Positions 14,245-22,887 of a stretch of 64,000 nucleotides of DNA are shown here, piece after piece. The stretch covers positions 4,650,001 to 4,714,000 of the forward strand of contig NZ_CP066784.1 of the NCBI RefSeq assembly GCF_028751195.1, in the 5' to 3' direction. Below the pieces are notes generated by a model that was not told where the DNA came from, did no database searches, and worked only from the letters and a program-made list of their open reading frames with translations. Each line of letters starts with the position of its first letter. The first letter of the stretch is position 1. The position numbers were made by a program, and so were the translations under genes. Source of the DNA: Alicyclobacillus sp. ALC3. GTDB lineage: Bacteria > Bacillota > Bacilli > Alicyclobacillales > Alicyclobacillaceae.

Positions 14245-14706
14245 GTGTTTGAAGTCGTCGTGAAAGTCGAAGCACCAGAACTGTCTCACGCCATCCGCGA
14301 ACTGGCCAGTGTTCTAGCGATGCGCATTTCAGCAGATGCCGCGCAGGTCCATGTCAAGGCGGAGACCTCGGCTGGCGTAGACTCGGGCGCCCTGCCTGCG
14401 CTTGGCGTCCAGGCACCTCAGCAGTTTACGCCGGCCGCTCCGGTGGCTGCACCTCCTGTAGCACCGATCGCGGCACCGCCTGTTGCACCCCCTGCACTTG
14501 CACCGAGTGCTGTTCCGACGGCTGCAGCTCCCACCTATTCGATGGAGCAGCTTGCGGTCGCGGCAACGCCACTCATGGAGGCCGGACGGCAGCCAGAGCT
14601 GATGCAGCTGCTTAACTCCTTTGGTGTGCAGGCGCTCACGATGTTGCAGAAAGAACAGTACGGCGCGTTCGCCACAGCGCTGCGTCAGATGGGAGCGCGG
14701 ATCTGA
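14245..14706 (+). CDS. Phage protein with Ala/Pro-rich linker
   Basis: Unknown function. The 153-residue protein has a small N-terminal segment (MFEVVVKVEAPELSHAIREL), a central Pro/Ala-rich linker (about residues 60-100) and a helical C-terminal domain ending LLNSFGVQALTMLQKEQYGA. GTG start with GAGGAGG upstream. Proteins with this layout commonly precede DUF2800/DUF2815 genes in Firmicutes phages, so a recombination or ssDNA-handling role is plausible. Its stop overlaps the DUF2800 start by one base. Confidence 0.75.
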   Translation: MFEVVVKVEAPELSHAIRELASVLAMRISADAAQVHVKAETSAGVDSGALPALGVQAPQQFTPAAPVAAPPVAPIAAPPVAPPALAPSAVPTAAAPTYSMEQLAVAATPLMEAGRQPELMQLLNSFGVQALTMLQKEQYGAFATALRQMGARI

Positions 14707-15884
14707 TGCCTGAGATTGCACACGCAGAACGCGCACACGCGCTCCTCAGTGCGTCCAGTGCGAAGCAGTGGCTCAACTGTACGCCGAGTGCGCGGCTGTC
14801 TGAGCAGTTCCCGGATACGCATTCAACCTTTGCGGCAGAAGGCACGCTTGCCCATGAGATGTCTGAACTCAAACTGCGTGCCGCGTTTGTAGAGCCGATG
14901 CCAAAGCGCACGTTCAACGCGCAACTGAAGAAGTTCAAAGAGCACGAGTTGTATCAGCCTGAGATGGACAAGCACACGGACACGTACGTGGAGTATATCG
15001 CGGCCATCGTGCACCAGTTCGCAACGCCCCCTTACGTAGCGGTGGAACGTCGCCTCGATTACAGCGCCTACGCACCGGAAGGCTTCGGTACAGGCGACTG
15101 CATCATCATCGGTGGCGGCACGCTCTACATCAACGATCTGAAGTACGGCAAGGGCGTACCGGTATCGGCCGAGGGCAACCCGCAGATGCGCCTCTACGCG
15201 CTCGGTGCCTATCTTCTCTACTCACTCTTGCACAAGATTGACCGCGTGCAGATGGCGATCATCCAGCCACGTCTCGACAGCATTTCCGAGGAGACGCTGA
15301 CGCTCGAAGAACTGCTTGAATGGGGCGACAGCATCAGGCCACTTGCCAAGCTGGCGTGGGAGGGGAAGGGCGAGTTCCAGCCAGGCGACCACTGCAAGTT
15401 CTGCCGGGCCCGCGCAACATGTGCGGCGCGAGCTGAGTATCACCTGTCACTGGAAGGCTTCCACGCGATGAAGCCGCCGCTCATCTCTGCGGCGGACGTC
15501 GGCCAGATACTCGAACGAGCGCGCAACCTCGCGTCGTGGGTGAAGGATCTTGAGGACTACGCGCTGCAAGAGGCGCTCACGGGCGCAGAGATCCCTGGCT
15601 GGAAAGCAGTCGAAGGACGCGGGTCCCGACAGTACCGAGACCTCGATGAAGCGTTCCAGGCACTCATTAAGAGCGGCATCGAGGAGGCGATGCTGTACGA
15701 ACGCAAGCCGCTCACCGTGCCGAACGTCGAGAAGCTGCTCGGTAAGCAGCGGTACCGCGAACTGCTCGAACCGTACGTCGTCAATCAACCCGGCAAACCG
15801 ACACTCGTACCCGAAACCGACAAGCGGCAAGCGACTACCCGAGACACTGCGGCAGATGATTTTGCACCCGTAACCGAAAACTAG
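14706..15884 (+). CDS. DUF2800 protein, Cas4/RecB-like nuclease
   Basis: The 392-residue protein opens with SSAKQWLNCTPSARLSE and AEGTLAHEMSELKLR, the typical start of the DUF2800 family, a branch of the PD-(D/E)XK nucleases. INDLKYGKGVPV is the likely catalytic D-x-K segment, and HCKFCRARATCAARAE near residue 230 is a cysteine cluster like the iron-sulfur motif of Cas4/AddB relatives. It sits between the linker protein and the DUF2815 ssDNA-binding-type protein, so it probably supplies an exonuclease for phage recombination. Confidence 0.85.
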   Translation: MPEIAHAERAHALLSASSAKQWLNCTPSARLSEQFPDTHSTFAAEGTLAHEMSELKLRAAFVEPMPKRTFNAQLKKFKEHELYQPEMDKHTDTYVEYIAAIVHQFATPPYVAVERRLDYSAYAPEGFGTGDCIIIGGGTLYINDLKYGKGVPVSAEGNPQMRLYALGAYLLYSLLHKIDRVQMAIIQPRLDSISEETLTLEELLEWGDSIRPLAKLAWEGKGEFQPGDHCKFCRARATCAARAEYHLSLEGFHAMKPPLISAADVGQILERARNLASWVKDLEDYALQEALTGAEIPGWKAVEGRGSRQYRDLDEAFQALIKSGIEEAMLYERKPLTVPNVEKLLGKQRYRELLEPYVVNQPGKPTLVPETDKRQATTRDTAADDFAPVTEN

Positions 15885-15898
15885 GAGGAAACGAAACC

Positions 15899-16738
15899 AT
15901 GCCAAACGCAGACCCGAAACGCGTCGTAACTGGAAGAGCGCGACTCAGCTTTGTTCACCTGTTCACACCGTTCACCCGTCAAGGCCAGGAACCGAAGTAC
16001 AGTGTCACCCTGCTCATCCCGAAATCCGATGTAGCTACGAAACAGCGCATTGACGCCGCAATCCAGGCGGCCATCCAGGAAGGCGTTGAGAAGCGCTGGA
16101 ACGGCGTGCGCCCTCCGCAAATTGCTTTCCCGATTTACGACGGTGATGGCGTCAAACCGTCAGACGGACTCCCATTTGGACCTGAGTGCAAAGGTCACTG
16201 GGTCATGACGGCGTCCTGCAAAGCCGATCGCAAACCGGAAATCGTTGACGCGAGCCTCAATCCAATCATCGACCAGACACAGGTCTACTCCGGCATGTAC
16301 GCACACGTCTCTATTCGTTTCTTCGCGTACACGGCAAGCGGTAAGAAGGGCATCGGCTGCGGACTTGGCAACGTGCAGAAGGTGGCTGACGGTGAACCGC
16401 TTGGCGGTGGTAGTCGTTCGGCCGAGGAAGACTTCGCCAGCCTCGCGGGGACTGCCCCGGCTCCGTACCCGAACCAAGGTGGCTACGGCGCTCCGCAGGC
16501 GCCCCAGCAACCGGCATACGGACAACCGCAACCAGGCTATGGCGTACCTCAGGCACCCCAGCAACCGGCATACGGACAACCGCAACCCGGCTATGGCGTT
16601 CCACAGGCACCTCAGCAACCCGCATACGGTCAATCGCAGTACGGTGCGCCTCCGGCACAGCCTGGTTACCCGCAACAGGCTCCGCAGATTGATCCGATCA
16701 CCGGTCAGCCGCTGACTGGCGGCATCTACGGGATATGA
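15899..16738 (+). CDS. DUF2815 ssDNA-binding-type protein with repeat tail
   Basis: Residues 1-175 match DUF2815, a family related in fold to the T7 gp2.5 single-stranded-DNA-binding protein (VVTGRARLSFVHLFTPF, KYSVTLLIPKSD, QVYSGMYAHVSIRFFAY). The remaining 100 residues are a disordered Pro/Gln/Tyr/Gly tail with an 18-residue unit APQQPAYGQPQPGYGVPQ in three near-identical copies. GGAGG lies before the ATG. It is probably the phage SSB or recombination mediator; the repeat tail may mediate protein contacts or condensation. It overlaps the polymerase start as ATGA. Confidence 0.85.
   Translation: MPNADPKRVVTGRARLSFVHLFTPFTRQGQEPKYSVTLLIPKSDVATKQRIDAAIQAAIQEGVEKRWNGVRPPQIAFPIYDGDGVKPSDGLPFGPECKGHWVMTASCKADRKPEIVDASLNPIIDQTQVYSGMYAHVSIRFFAYTASGKKGIGCGLGNVQKVADGEPLGGGSRSAEEDFASLAGTAPAPYPNQGGYGAPQAPQQPAYGQPQPGYGVPQAPQQPAYGQPQPGYGVPQAPQQPAYGQSQYGAPPAQPGYPQQAPQIDPITGQPLTGGIYGI
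16481..16641 (+). repeat. 54-bp in-frame repeats in the DUF2815 tail
   Basis: Three near-identical 54-base units encode the 18-residue Pro/Gln/Tyr/Gly repeat. They differ mostly at third codon positions, so the protein pattern appears to be kept by selection. Confidence 0.8.
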
Positions 16739-18705
16739 GACACCTGAGTATCGACATTGAGACCTTCAGCAGTGTCGATATCCGAAAAGCCGGGCTCTAC
16801 AAGTACGCGCAGTCGCCCGACTTCGAGGTTCTTCTGTTCGCGTACTCGGTGGATGGACAAGCAGTGCAAATCGTCGACCTGGCACAAGGTGAAACACTGC
16901 CGGTGCAAATCGTGACCGCGTTGGCCGACCCGAACGTCATCAAGCACGCGTATAACGCACCGTTCGAATGGTACTGCCTTAACCGGTTCTGGTTCACACC
17001 GATCGAGCAGTGGCGCGACACGATGTTACACGGACTCTACTGTGGGTACACCGCAGGGCTGGCGGCTACGGCCGTCGCCCTCGGGCTACCCGAGGACAAA
17101 CGGAAAATGGGCATCGGGTCAGCACTCATCCGGACGTTCTGTGTGCCATGCAAGCCGACGAGCAAGAACGGGAACCGCAAGCGCACGCTGCCGCACCACG
17201 AACCGGAGAAGTGGCAACTGTTCAAGGATTACTGCAGGCAAGACGTCGCAGTGGAGATGGAGATTGAGCGACGTCTGTCGATGTTTCCGGTACCTGACCA
17301 AGAACAACGGTTGTGGGAACTCGACGTACAAATCAACGCGAATGGCGTCGCGGTCGACACTGAGCTCGTGGAAGGCGCTCTCGGCATCAACGATATCGTC
17401 ACCAAGGAACTGACAGATGAGGCCGTGCGGCTGTCTGGCCTCGACAATCCTAAGAGCGTTCAGCAGCTGACGAAGTGGCTTGAGACCGAACTCGGGGAAG
17501 AGGTCGCGAACCTGCGCAAGGACACGGTCAGCGACTTGGTCACTTCGCTCGACGATGGCGCGGCCAAGCGGATGCTAGAGATTCGTCAGGAACTCAGCAA
17601 GACGTCTGTCAAGAAGTACACCGCGATGCAAGAATCCGTGTGCGCCGACGGTCGCGTGAGAGGGCTGCTCCAGTTCTACGGCGCTCGAACCGGTAGATGG
17701 AGTGGGCGTTTGGTCCAGGTGCAGAACCTACCGCGCAATTACCTAGAGACGCTGTCGCACGCGAGGGAACTTGTGAAGAGCCGCAAACTGGACGCGCTGC
17801 GCTTCGTCTACGGCAACGTGCCGGATACACTCTCTCAGCTCATCCGGACGGCGTTTGTTCCAGCACCGGGTCACGTGTTCCTCGTGGCAGACTTCAGCGC
17901 CATCGAGGCGCGCGTGATTGCCTGGTTGGCAGGTGAACAGTGGCGAATGGACGTGTTCGCCACACACGGCAAAATTTACGAAGCTTCAGCCAGTCAGATG
18001 TTCGGCGTACCGATAGAGCGCATCACAAAGGGGAACTCGGAGTACAGCCTCCGGCAAAAGGGGAAAGTCGCAGAACTCGCACTCGGGTATCAGGGAGCTG
18101 CCGGTGCACTGATTGCAATGGGCGCTCTCAACATGGGGCTGACGGAAGACGAACTGCCGGATATCGTGCACCGCTGGCGGTCGTCAAACAAGCGCATCGT
18201 GGATCTGTGGTACAGCCTGGAGAACGCCGCGATCGACGTCATGCACACGGGGCAACCGGCAGGAGTGAAGAACCTGATTCTCGCTCGCGAAAGCCATCAC
18301 AGCACCGGCCAGGATTTCCTGACCATCACACTACCGAGCGGGCGTGAGCTGTTCTACCCAAGGCCGTTCCTGGCCGTCAACGATAAGGGCCGCGAAGCCC
18401 TCCACTACTACGGAGTGAACCAAACAACAAAGAAGTGGGAAGCGGTACCTACATACGGCGGCAAGTTGGTTGAGAACGTCGTCCAGTCCATCGCGCGCGA
18501 CTGCTTGGCCGAGAGCTTGATGCGGTTAGCGGCAGCCGGTTACAAGACGACCTTCCACGTGCACGACGAGGTCATCGTGGAAGTTCCGACGGAGAACGCA
18601 GACCTCGACGCGGTGACGTCGCTGATGGGACAACCCATCGCCTGGGCGCCAGGGCTACCGCTAAGAGCTGACGGGTTCGTGACTGAGTTCTACAAAAAGG
18701 ATTGA
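16735..18705 (+). CDS. Phage family A DNA polymerase
   Basis: The 656-residue polymerase has an N-terminal DnaQ-like 3'-5' exonuclease (LSIDIETFSSVD with the catalytic D-x-E, and a later YCRQDVAVEMEIE) and a C-terminal pol I-type polymerase: motif A DFSAIEARVIAWLAG near residue 385, motif B RQKGKVAELALGYQG near 440, motif C FHVHDEVIVE near 608. All catalytic acids are present. It replicates the phage genome with the VapE primase/helicase downstream. The start overlaps the DUF2815 stop by 4 bases. Confidence 0.95.
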   Translation: MRHLSIDIETFSSVDIRKAGLYKYAQSPDFEVLLFAYSVDGQAVQIVDLAQGETLPVQIVTALADPNVIKHAYNAPFEWYCLNRFWFTPIEQWRDTMLHGLYCGYTAGLAATAVALGLPEDKRKMGIGSALIRTFCVPCKPTSKNGNRKRTLPHHEPEKWQLFKDYCRQDVAVEMEIERRLSMFPVPDQEQRLWELDVQINANGVAVDTELVEGALGINDIVTKELTDEAVRLSGLDNPKSVQQLTKWLETELGEEVANLRKDTVSDLVTSLDDGAAKRMLEIRQELSKTSVKKYTAMQESVCADGRVRGLLQFYGARTGRWSGRLVQVQNLPRNYLETLSHARELVKSRKLDALRFVYGNVPDTLSQLIRTAFVPAPGHVFLVADFSAIEARVIAWLAGEQWRMDVFATHGKIYEASASQMFGVPIERITKGNSEYSLRQKGKVAELALGYQGAAGALIAMGALNMGLTEDELPDIVHRWRSSNKRIVDLWYSLENAAIDVMHTGQPAGVKNLILARESHHSTGQDFLTITLPSGRELFYPRPFLAVNDKGREALHYYGVNQTTKKWEAVPTYGGKLVENVVQSIARDCLAESLMRLAAAGYKTTFHVHDEVIVEVPTENADLDAVTSLMGQPIAWAPGLPLRADGFVTEFYKKD

Positions 18706-18719
18706 TGGGAGTGAGGGAC

Positions 18720-19133
18720 ATGAAAACAGTGTTGCTGATATTCGGTGTTTTGTTCCTGCTGTGGACGTTATACGGATCCAGAACGTATTTCCGAAGCAGC
18801 GGTAAAAGCCACGATGCACTCAAGACATCAAAAGCTGATTTGGAAGAGAAAGCGGGCAAAGAAGCAGCGCAAGTGATTTACGGAGCGATCGTTGTGTTTG
18901 CGATTTGTGTCTCATTGCTCTGGATTGCCTACATGTTCGCGGTAGCTCTCTACTTCGGTCACGGTTGGGTGACGTTGATTGCGGCTGTACTCGGTTCGAT
19001 TTCCGCACTGACACTCATCCCAAAGGTGTTGCGCACCTTGGCTGGGATCACGAAGAGAGGACCCCTGTCATACATCCTTCCGCCTGTGGATGCCATCTTT
19101 CTTGGCTATCTGATTTGGGTGTTTGCCCGATGA
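18720..19133 (+). CDS. Four-helix membrane protein, unknown
   Basis: Not a family I recognise. The 137-residue protein has an N-terminal hydrophobic helix (VLLIFGVLFLLWTLYG), a charged loop, and three more membrane segments around residues 53-73, 76-96 and 115-135. ATG at 18720 is preferred because GGGAG lies 8 bases upstream; an ATG at 18705 also exists. An early-expressed membrane protein in a prophage could act in superinfection exclusion or host takeover; this is inference. Confidence 0.7.
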   Translation: MKTVLLIFGVLFLLWTLYGSRTYFRSSGKSHDALKTSKADLEEKAGKEAAQVIYGAIVVFAICVSLLWIAYMFAVALYFGHGWVTLIAAVLGSISALTLIPKVLRTLAGITKRGPLSYILPPVDAIFLGYLIWVFAR

Positions 19134-19315
19134 CAAACGTGGACGAGCAGTTGTGGGTGGTGTGGATTGAGAGGGCGCAAGGATTATGGTGGCCGGAAGA
19201 AGCGCGGGAGCTACGCGACGCTAAAGCCTACGCCGGACTAGCGCGGGCTGCCGGATATCGCGTACGAGTGCATGCACGCCATACCGTGACGTTGCAAGAC
19301 ATCATCGACGGGTGA
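19130..19315 (+). CDS. Small hypothetical early protein (61 aa)
   Basis: Unknown. It starts at an ATG overlapping the upstream stop as ATGA. The sequence is Trp-rich at the start (EQLWVVWIERAQGLWWPEEA) and basic at the end. It is part of a run of tightly coupled small genes that share overlapping starts and stops. Confidence 0.6.
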   Translation: MTNVDEQLWVVWIERAQGLWWPEEARELRDAKAYAGLARAAGYRVRVHARHTVTLQDIIDG

Positions 19316-19329
19316 AAGGAGTGGCCGGC

Positions 19330-19578
19330 GTGCAACGGATACTCATTACTGACGACGTGACAGACATCCGCGATGGTTACGCGGTATGTGAGCAAAGCGG
19401 TGCGGTACAGCGGTACTGGCTGGACTTCTACCGGCTGCCAGACGAAAACACCGAACACTGCGACACATGCGGCAAGTCTCTGGACAAGTCCAAAGGCGAG
19501 GACTTCTTTGTGGAGGATGCAACAGGCGCCCACGTGTACTGCGAGGCACACTGGCCGGGCGCAGGTGAGACGGCGTGA
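19330..19578 (+). CDS. Small CxxC protein (82 aa)
   Basis: Unknown. The second half holds HCDTCGKSLDKSKGEDFFVE and a further Cys-His (YCEAHWPG), a plausible single zinc-binding site of LIM or treble-clef type. GTG at 19330 is preferred because AAAGGAG lies 8 bases upstream. Its stop overlaps the next ATG by one base. Confidence 0.65.
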   Translation: MQRILITDDVTDIRDGYAVCEQSGAVQRYWLDFYRLPDENTEHCDTCGKSLDKSKGEDFFVEDATGAHVYCEAHWPGAGETA

Positions 19579-19739
19579 TGGATGCGACAACCGTGATTGC
19601 GCAGCTGCGCGAACAGCTCCAGATCGCGTTGGAACACTGGGAGATGTACGAGGAGTTCTTTGTGGACGCGGAAGCGGACGCGTTCCTAGCGGCGTCGGCT
19701 GTGCTTGAGTCGACCGCAGACGGAGGTGAGACGGCGTGA
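19578..19739 (+). CDS. Small acidic protein (53 aa)
   Basis: Unknown. It reads MDATTVIAQLREQLQIALEH and continues as an acidic, helical protein. It is supported by its tight fit: the ATG shares a base with the upstream TGA and its own TGA overlaps the next GTG as GTGA. It is too short for many gene callers. Confidence 0.6.
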   Translation: MDATTVIAQLREQLQIALEHWEMYEEFFVDAEADAFLAASAVLESTADGGETA

Positions 19740-19969
19740 AAGTGGCGATCGAGCTTACGGACGATGGGTACGGTGTCACAGCAGAAGTGGACGGACAAAC
19801 CTTCTCGGAGAAGTGGAAACTGACTCCGACAGGTGCGATCCAGTTGCCGGGAAATACTTTTGAAGACTCCGACCTCGACGATGACGTTGTCGAGGCGCTC
19901 GAAAGCATCCTGGATGCGGTTGGAAACCTCGCGTACTGGGACGCAGCGACACGAGGTGATCGTGAATGA
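19736..19969 (+). CDS. Small acidic protein (77 aa)
   Basis: Unknown. A beta-strand-rich N terminus (MKVAIELTDDGYGVTAEVDG) precedes a very acidic helical end (EDSDLDDDVVEALESILDAV). The strong negative charge would fit a DNA mimic or an inhibitor of a host enzyme, but nothing in the sequence proves this. It is coupled on both sides by GTGA/ATGA overlaps. Confidence 0.6.
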   Translation: MKVAIELTDDGYGVTAEVDGQTFSEKWKLTPTGAIQLPGNTFEDSDLDDDVVEALESILDAVGNLAYWDAATRGDRE

Positions 19970-20382
19970 AGAGTCACAGACGCTGGATGGCCAACGGCTT
20001 GCAAGTCGTTTACGAGGGCTACGACGACCGGGAGTGTGAAGTTCAGTACACCGTCAAGGTTGAGAGCTTCGACGACCTCCCGTACCTGCTAAGTGAGGAT
20101 GGCATAGCAGCCAACCGTGGAGAAATTGAGGACGAAGTTCGTGTCTCTATCACGGCCACTCGCAAAAGTGAAAACGGCGAAGGCTACTGGATTGTCATCC
20201 AAGACGCAAAAAAGTGGGGAGAACCTGGACCGCGCGTCACGCTGGAGACGGATCACCTTGTCACTGAAGGCGAGTTCACCGAGCGGGCCCAGAACAGAGC
20301 GCAGGCGATTGTGCGGGACTTAGAAAGCGTCGTTGGGCGCCTGAGAGAGGATTTCGACATAAAAGAGGCTGACAGCCAATGA
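19966..20382 (+). CDS. Hypothetical early protein (138 aa)
   Basis: Unknown. Mixed alpha/beta and acidic (pattern EVQYTVKVESFDDLPYLLSE, then a Lys/Glu-rich C-terminal helix). No motif I recognise. The start and stop overlap the neighbouring genes by 4 bases each. Confidence 0.65.
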   Translation: MKSHRRWMANGLQVVYEGYDDRECEVQYTVKVESFDDLPYLLSEDGIAANRGEIEDEVRVSITATRKSENGEGYWIVIQDAKKWGEPGPRVTLETDHLVTEGEFTERAQNRAQAIVRDLESVVGRLREDFDIKEADSQ

Positions 20383-20795
20383 TTCACGCCGGGATGTGGT
20401 TCTCACTGGGTCTGGTTGTCGGAGCGATCCTGATAATGGCGATCGCGCTGCTGATGTCCACCGGCGAACGCGAAACGTCTGCGACGCTCGTCAGCAAGCA
20501 CCATCAGCACTTCCGGAACCCGGAGGAGATGCATGCCATGCTTCAGCATCGCGGGGAGCGTACGGTAACGGTCAACTCAGCACGTGTTACGGGAGAGACC
20601 GACGGTTTCACCGATACGCGCGAAGTCTTGATTCTGATGTCTGAGTACGCTGCGCTGCTGGGGGTTCTCGAGTCAGCACGGGCACTACACGACAATCTTG
20701 AGTGGGCACGGCACGAAGGCCGTCACGTGTCAGCGAGAGCAATCTTGGAACTTGGCAGAGAGTTGAAACGGTGGGAGAAGTCGTTCCATGTCTGA
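20379..20795 (+). CDS. Membrane-anchored hypothetical protein (138 aa)
   Basis: Unknown. One N-terminal membrane helix (WFSLGLVVGAILIMAIALLM) is followed by a cytoplasmic helical domain with many charged residues. The ATG overlaps the upstream stop as ATGA and the end overlaps the next gene by 8 bases. Confidence 0.65.
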   Translation: MIHAGMWFSLGLVVGAILIMAIALLMSTGERETSATLVSKHHQHFRNPEEMHAMLQHRGERTVTVNSARVTGETDGFTDTREVLILMSEYAALLGVLESARALHDNLEWARHEGRHVSARAILELGRELKRWEKSFHV

Positions 20796-20988
20796 GCCGA
20801 CATGCGTGTGCGTGTTCATCGGGCAGACAGAGTACTTCGTGGACCCGCAAACCATTCGAGAAGTTGAGCGTGGGCGCTACCTGTGCCGAGCGTGGAAGCT
20901 CGGTCGGGACGACGAACTACGCGAGGTGCAGCACGTGGGGCAACTCGACAAAATAGCCAGACTGGCGAAGGAGGAGATGGGCAAGTGA
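20788..20988 (+). CDS. Small hypothetical protein (66 aa)
   Basis: Unknown. It reads MSEPTCVCVFIGQTEYFVDP and continues basic to the end. It overlaps the previous gene by 8 bases and the next start as GTGA. Confidence 0.55.
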   Translation: MSEPTCVCVFIGQTEYFVDPQTIREVERGRYLCRAWKLGRDDELREVQHVGQLDKIARLAKEEMGK

Positions 20989-21263
20989 GCAAATTTCGCA
21001 AGAAGCCTGACGTAATCGATGCGTTCAAATGGACGGCTGACATTGACCAAACGGAAGACCCCGAATGGGCAGTCGCGGCGATTGAACGCGGAGATATCTG
21101 GTTTGAAGATGTCCCGAAACCGGAAGCGGTGGAGATGAGGATTCGCACACTCAAAGGAGTCATGACGGCGCGGCGCGGGGATTACGTCATCCGAGAAGTG
21201 AATGGTGAAATCTATCCGTGCAAACCGGGCATTTTCGAGGCAACGTATGAGCCTGCAGAGTGA
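20985..21263 (+). CDS. Conserved phage protein of the FRKKPxVIDAFKW type
   Basis: The 92-residue protein matches a very common but uncharacterised phage family: MSKFRKKPDVIDAFKWT at the start and RGDYVIREVNGEIYPCKPGI near the end. The function is unknown. GTG at 20985 overlaps the upstream TGA, and GGAGGAG lies upstream. I treat the longer frame from 20883 as an artefact. Confidence 0.8.
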   Translation: MSKFRKKPDVIDAFKWTADIDQTEDPEWAVAAIERGDIWFEDVPKPEAVEMRIRTLKGVMTARRGDYVIREVNGEIYPCKPGIFEATYEPAE

Positions 21264-21390
21264 CCACAAAGAGAAAAGTCGGCTAAGCACGCGGCTTGCC
21301 GACAACAACGCAAAATTCACCCTCAGTGTCACACGCGAGCCTGGGGCGTGTCAAACAGATGAACTGGCGGGAGGGGGCAACGCTTCATGA
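21247..21390 (+). CDS. Small hypothetical protein (47 aa)
   Basis: Unknown. Starts MSLQSDHKEKSRLSTRLADN. The case for a real gene is a GAGG 7 bases upstream and a stop that overlaps the next start as ATGA; the composition is ordinary. It overlaps the previous gene by 17 bases. Confidence 0.45.
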   Translation: MSLQSDHKEKSRLSTRLADNNAKFTLSVTREPGACQTDELAGGGNAS

Positions 21391-21617
21391 AGAACACTCT
21401 CGGAGACCTCAACAATCACTTGTTTTCGCAGCTCGAGCGGCTCTCGGACGAGGAGCTGACCGGGGAAAGACTCGCCGAAGAGATTTCTAGAGCGCGGGCT
21501 GTGACCAGTGTTGCGTCTCAAATCATCGCGAACGGCGCTCTGGTTCTCGAGGCGAAGAAGCTGGCCGATGACAGAATGAGCGCGGAAACTGTCGTGCCGA
21601 AAATGCTGGAGGGATGA
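21387..21617 (+). CDS. Conserved small phage protein (76 aa)
   Basis: The pattern NTLGDLNNHLFSQLERLSDE followed by ISRARAVTSVASQIIANGAL is a recurrent uncharacterised family in Bacillus and Alicyclobacillus-type phages, usually next to an HNH gene, as here. All-helical. Function unknown. Confidence 0.75.
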   Translation: MKNTLGDLNNHLFSQLERLSDEELTGERLAEEISRARAVTSVASQIIANGALVLEAKKLADDRMSAETVVPKMLEG

Positions 21618-21620
21618 CGC

Positions 21621-22208
21621 ATGTTTCGTTACTCCCAAGAGCAGCGTGAATTCATCCAGGCAAACGTGAGTGGCCGACTCGTATCGGATTTGACAGACAT
21701 GTTCAACGCCCATTTTGGGGCGAGCCTGAAGTACGAGCAACTGCGGGCATTCGTCAAGAACAACGGCCTAAAGAGCGGTGTCGACTCGCGGTTCAAGCCG
21801 GGGACGGAGCCATCCAACAAAGGTAAGCCAAAGATGTGGGCTGGCGGCGAAGCTACGCAATTCCGTAAAGGGGATAGACCGCACAACTATATGCCGGTCG
21901 GATCGGAACGAGTGAACACCGATGGCTACGTCGACATCAAGATTGCTGACCCCAACCAGTGGCGTGGGAAACATCTGATTGAGTGGGAGCGGTACAACGG
22001 TCGGCCGGTACCTGAGGGTTATGTGGTGCTCTTCGGCGACCGTGACCACTTCAACTTTGAACCTGACAACTTGATTCTCGTTTCTCGCGCACAACTGGCG
22101 ATTATGAACAAACGGAAGCTGATACAGGACGACGCAGACTTAACCCGGTCCGGGGCGCTTTTGGCAGACATCTATCACAAAATCGGGCAACGCAAGCGGA
22201 ATGGATGA
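21621..22208 (+). CDS. HNH endonuclease (early operon)
   Basis: The 195-residue protein has an N-terminal helical DNA-binding part (YSQEQREFIQANVSGRLVSD) and a C-terminal HNH_3 core: KHLIEWERYNGRPVPEGYVV, FGDRDHFNFEPDNLILVSRA. It resembles free-standing homing endonucleases inserted between phage genes. It is in frame with the operon direction and does not disrupt a neighbour. Confidence 0.85.
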   Translation: MFRYSQEQREFIQANVSGRLVSDLTDMFNAHFGASLKYEQLRAFVKNNGLKSGVDSRFKPGTEPSNKGKPKMWAGGEATQFRKGDRPHNYMPVGSERVNTDGYVDIKIADPNQWRGKHLIEWERYNGRPVPEGYVVLFGDRDHFNFEPDNLILVSRAQLAIMNKRKLIQDDADLTRSGALLADIYHKIGQRKRNG

Positions 22209-22224
22209 GAAGGAGTTGAGCCAG

Positions 22225-22560
22225 ATGAACGCGCATGATAGACGCCGCATTGCGGCACTCACGAAGACGCTGGAGAAGGCAAAGGAGCAGGCCGAGACGG
22301 TTCGGTTGTACCTGGCGGACGGTGACATGGACTCACAGTTCAAGCTGGCGTCGGTGCTGGACCACGTTGAGATTGCAGTGGAGCGACTGAAAGAGAAACA
22401 GGATGACCGTTCACAGGGTCAACGTGATTACGAGGCAGATTTGAAGCGTAAACCGACGTATCACGACGGTACGCCGCGACCACAGTGGTCTGAACTCGAC
22501 CTAGTAGCGCGCTGGTCGTGGGAACGCGGACCGAACAAACCGTCGGAGGTGACAACGTGA
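22225..22560 (+). CDS. Coiled-coil hypothetical protein (111 aa)
   Basis: Unknown. Helical, with a coiled-coil-like stretch (RIAALTKTLEKAKEQAETVR). ATG at 22225 is favoured because AAGGAG lies 10 bases upstream; an ATG at 22201 would overlap the HNH gene. The stop overlaps the next GTG. Confidence 0.6.
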   Translation: MNAHDRRRIAALTKTLEKAKEQAETVRLYLADGDMDSQFKLASVLDHVEIAVERLKEKQDDRSQGQRDYEADLKRKPTYHDGTPRPQWSELDLVARWSWERGPNKPSEVTT

Positions 22561-22868
22561 AAGTCTACATCAGCGGTCCGATGACCGGTCGTCCCGCGTT
22601 TAACTTCCCGGCGTTCTTCGCGGCGGCTGAGACCGTGCGGCAACAAGGTCACGAGCCTCTCAATCCTGCTGAGGGTGTCACGGAATTGGACAGGCCTTGG
22701 AATTGGTATATGCGTCGGGCGATTCGATTATTACTCGAGGCGGACGAGATTTGGATGCTAGCAGGATGGGCCGATTCTAAAGGGGCAAGGCTGGAACGAG
22801 ACTTGGCCACGCGGCTCGGCATGCAAGTTCGATACCTAAACGCCGTGAGTGTACCGGTCAAACGTTAA
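22557..22868 (+). CDS. DUF4406 nucleotide-binding-type protein
   Basis: VKVYISGPMTGRPAFNFPAF at the start is the hallmark of DUF4406, a family related to nucleoside 2-deoxyribosyltransferases. The segment LLLEADEIWMLAGWADSKGA continues the match. Such proteins in phages may act on nucleotide pools. GTG at 22557 overlaps the upstream TGA. 103 residues. Confidence 0.8.
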   Translation: MKVYISGPMTGRPAFNFPAFFAAAETVRQQGHEPLNPAEGVTELDRPWNWYMRRAIRLLLEADEIWMLAGWADSKGARLERDLATRLGMQVRYLNAVSVPVKR

Positions 22869-22887
22869 ACACAAGGAGGGCGCTGCT

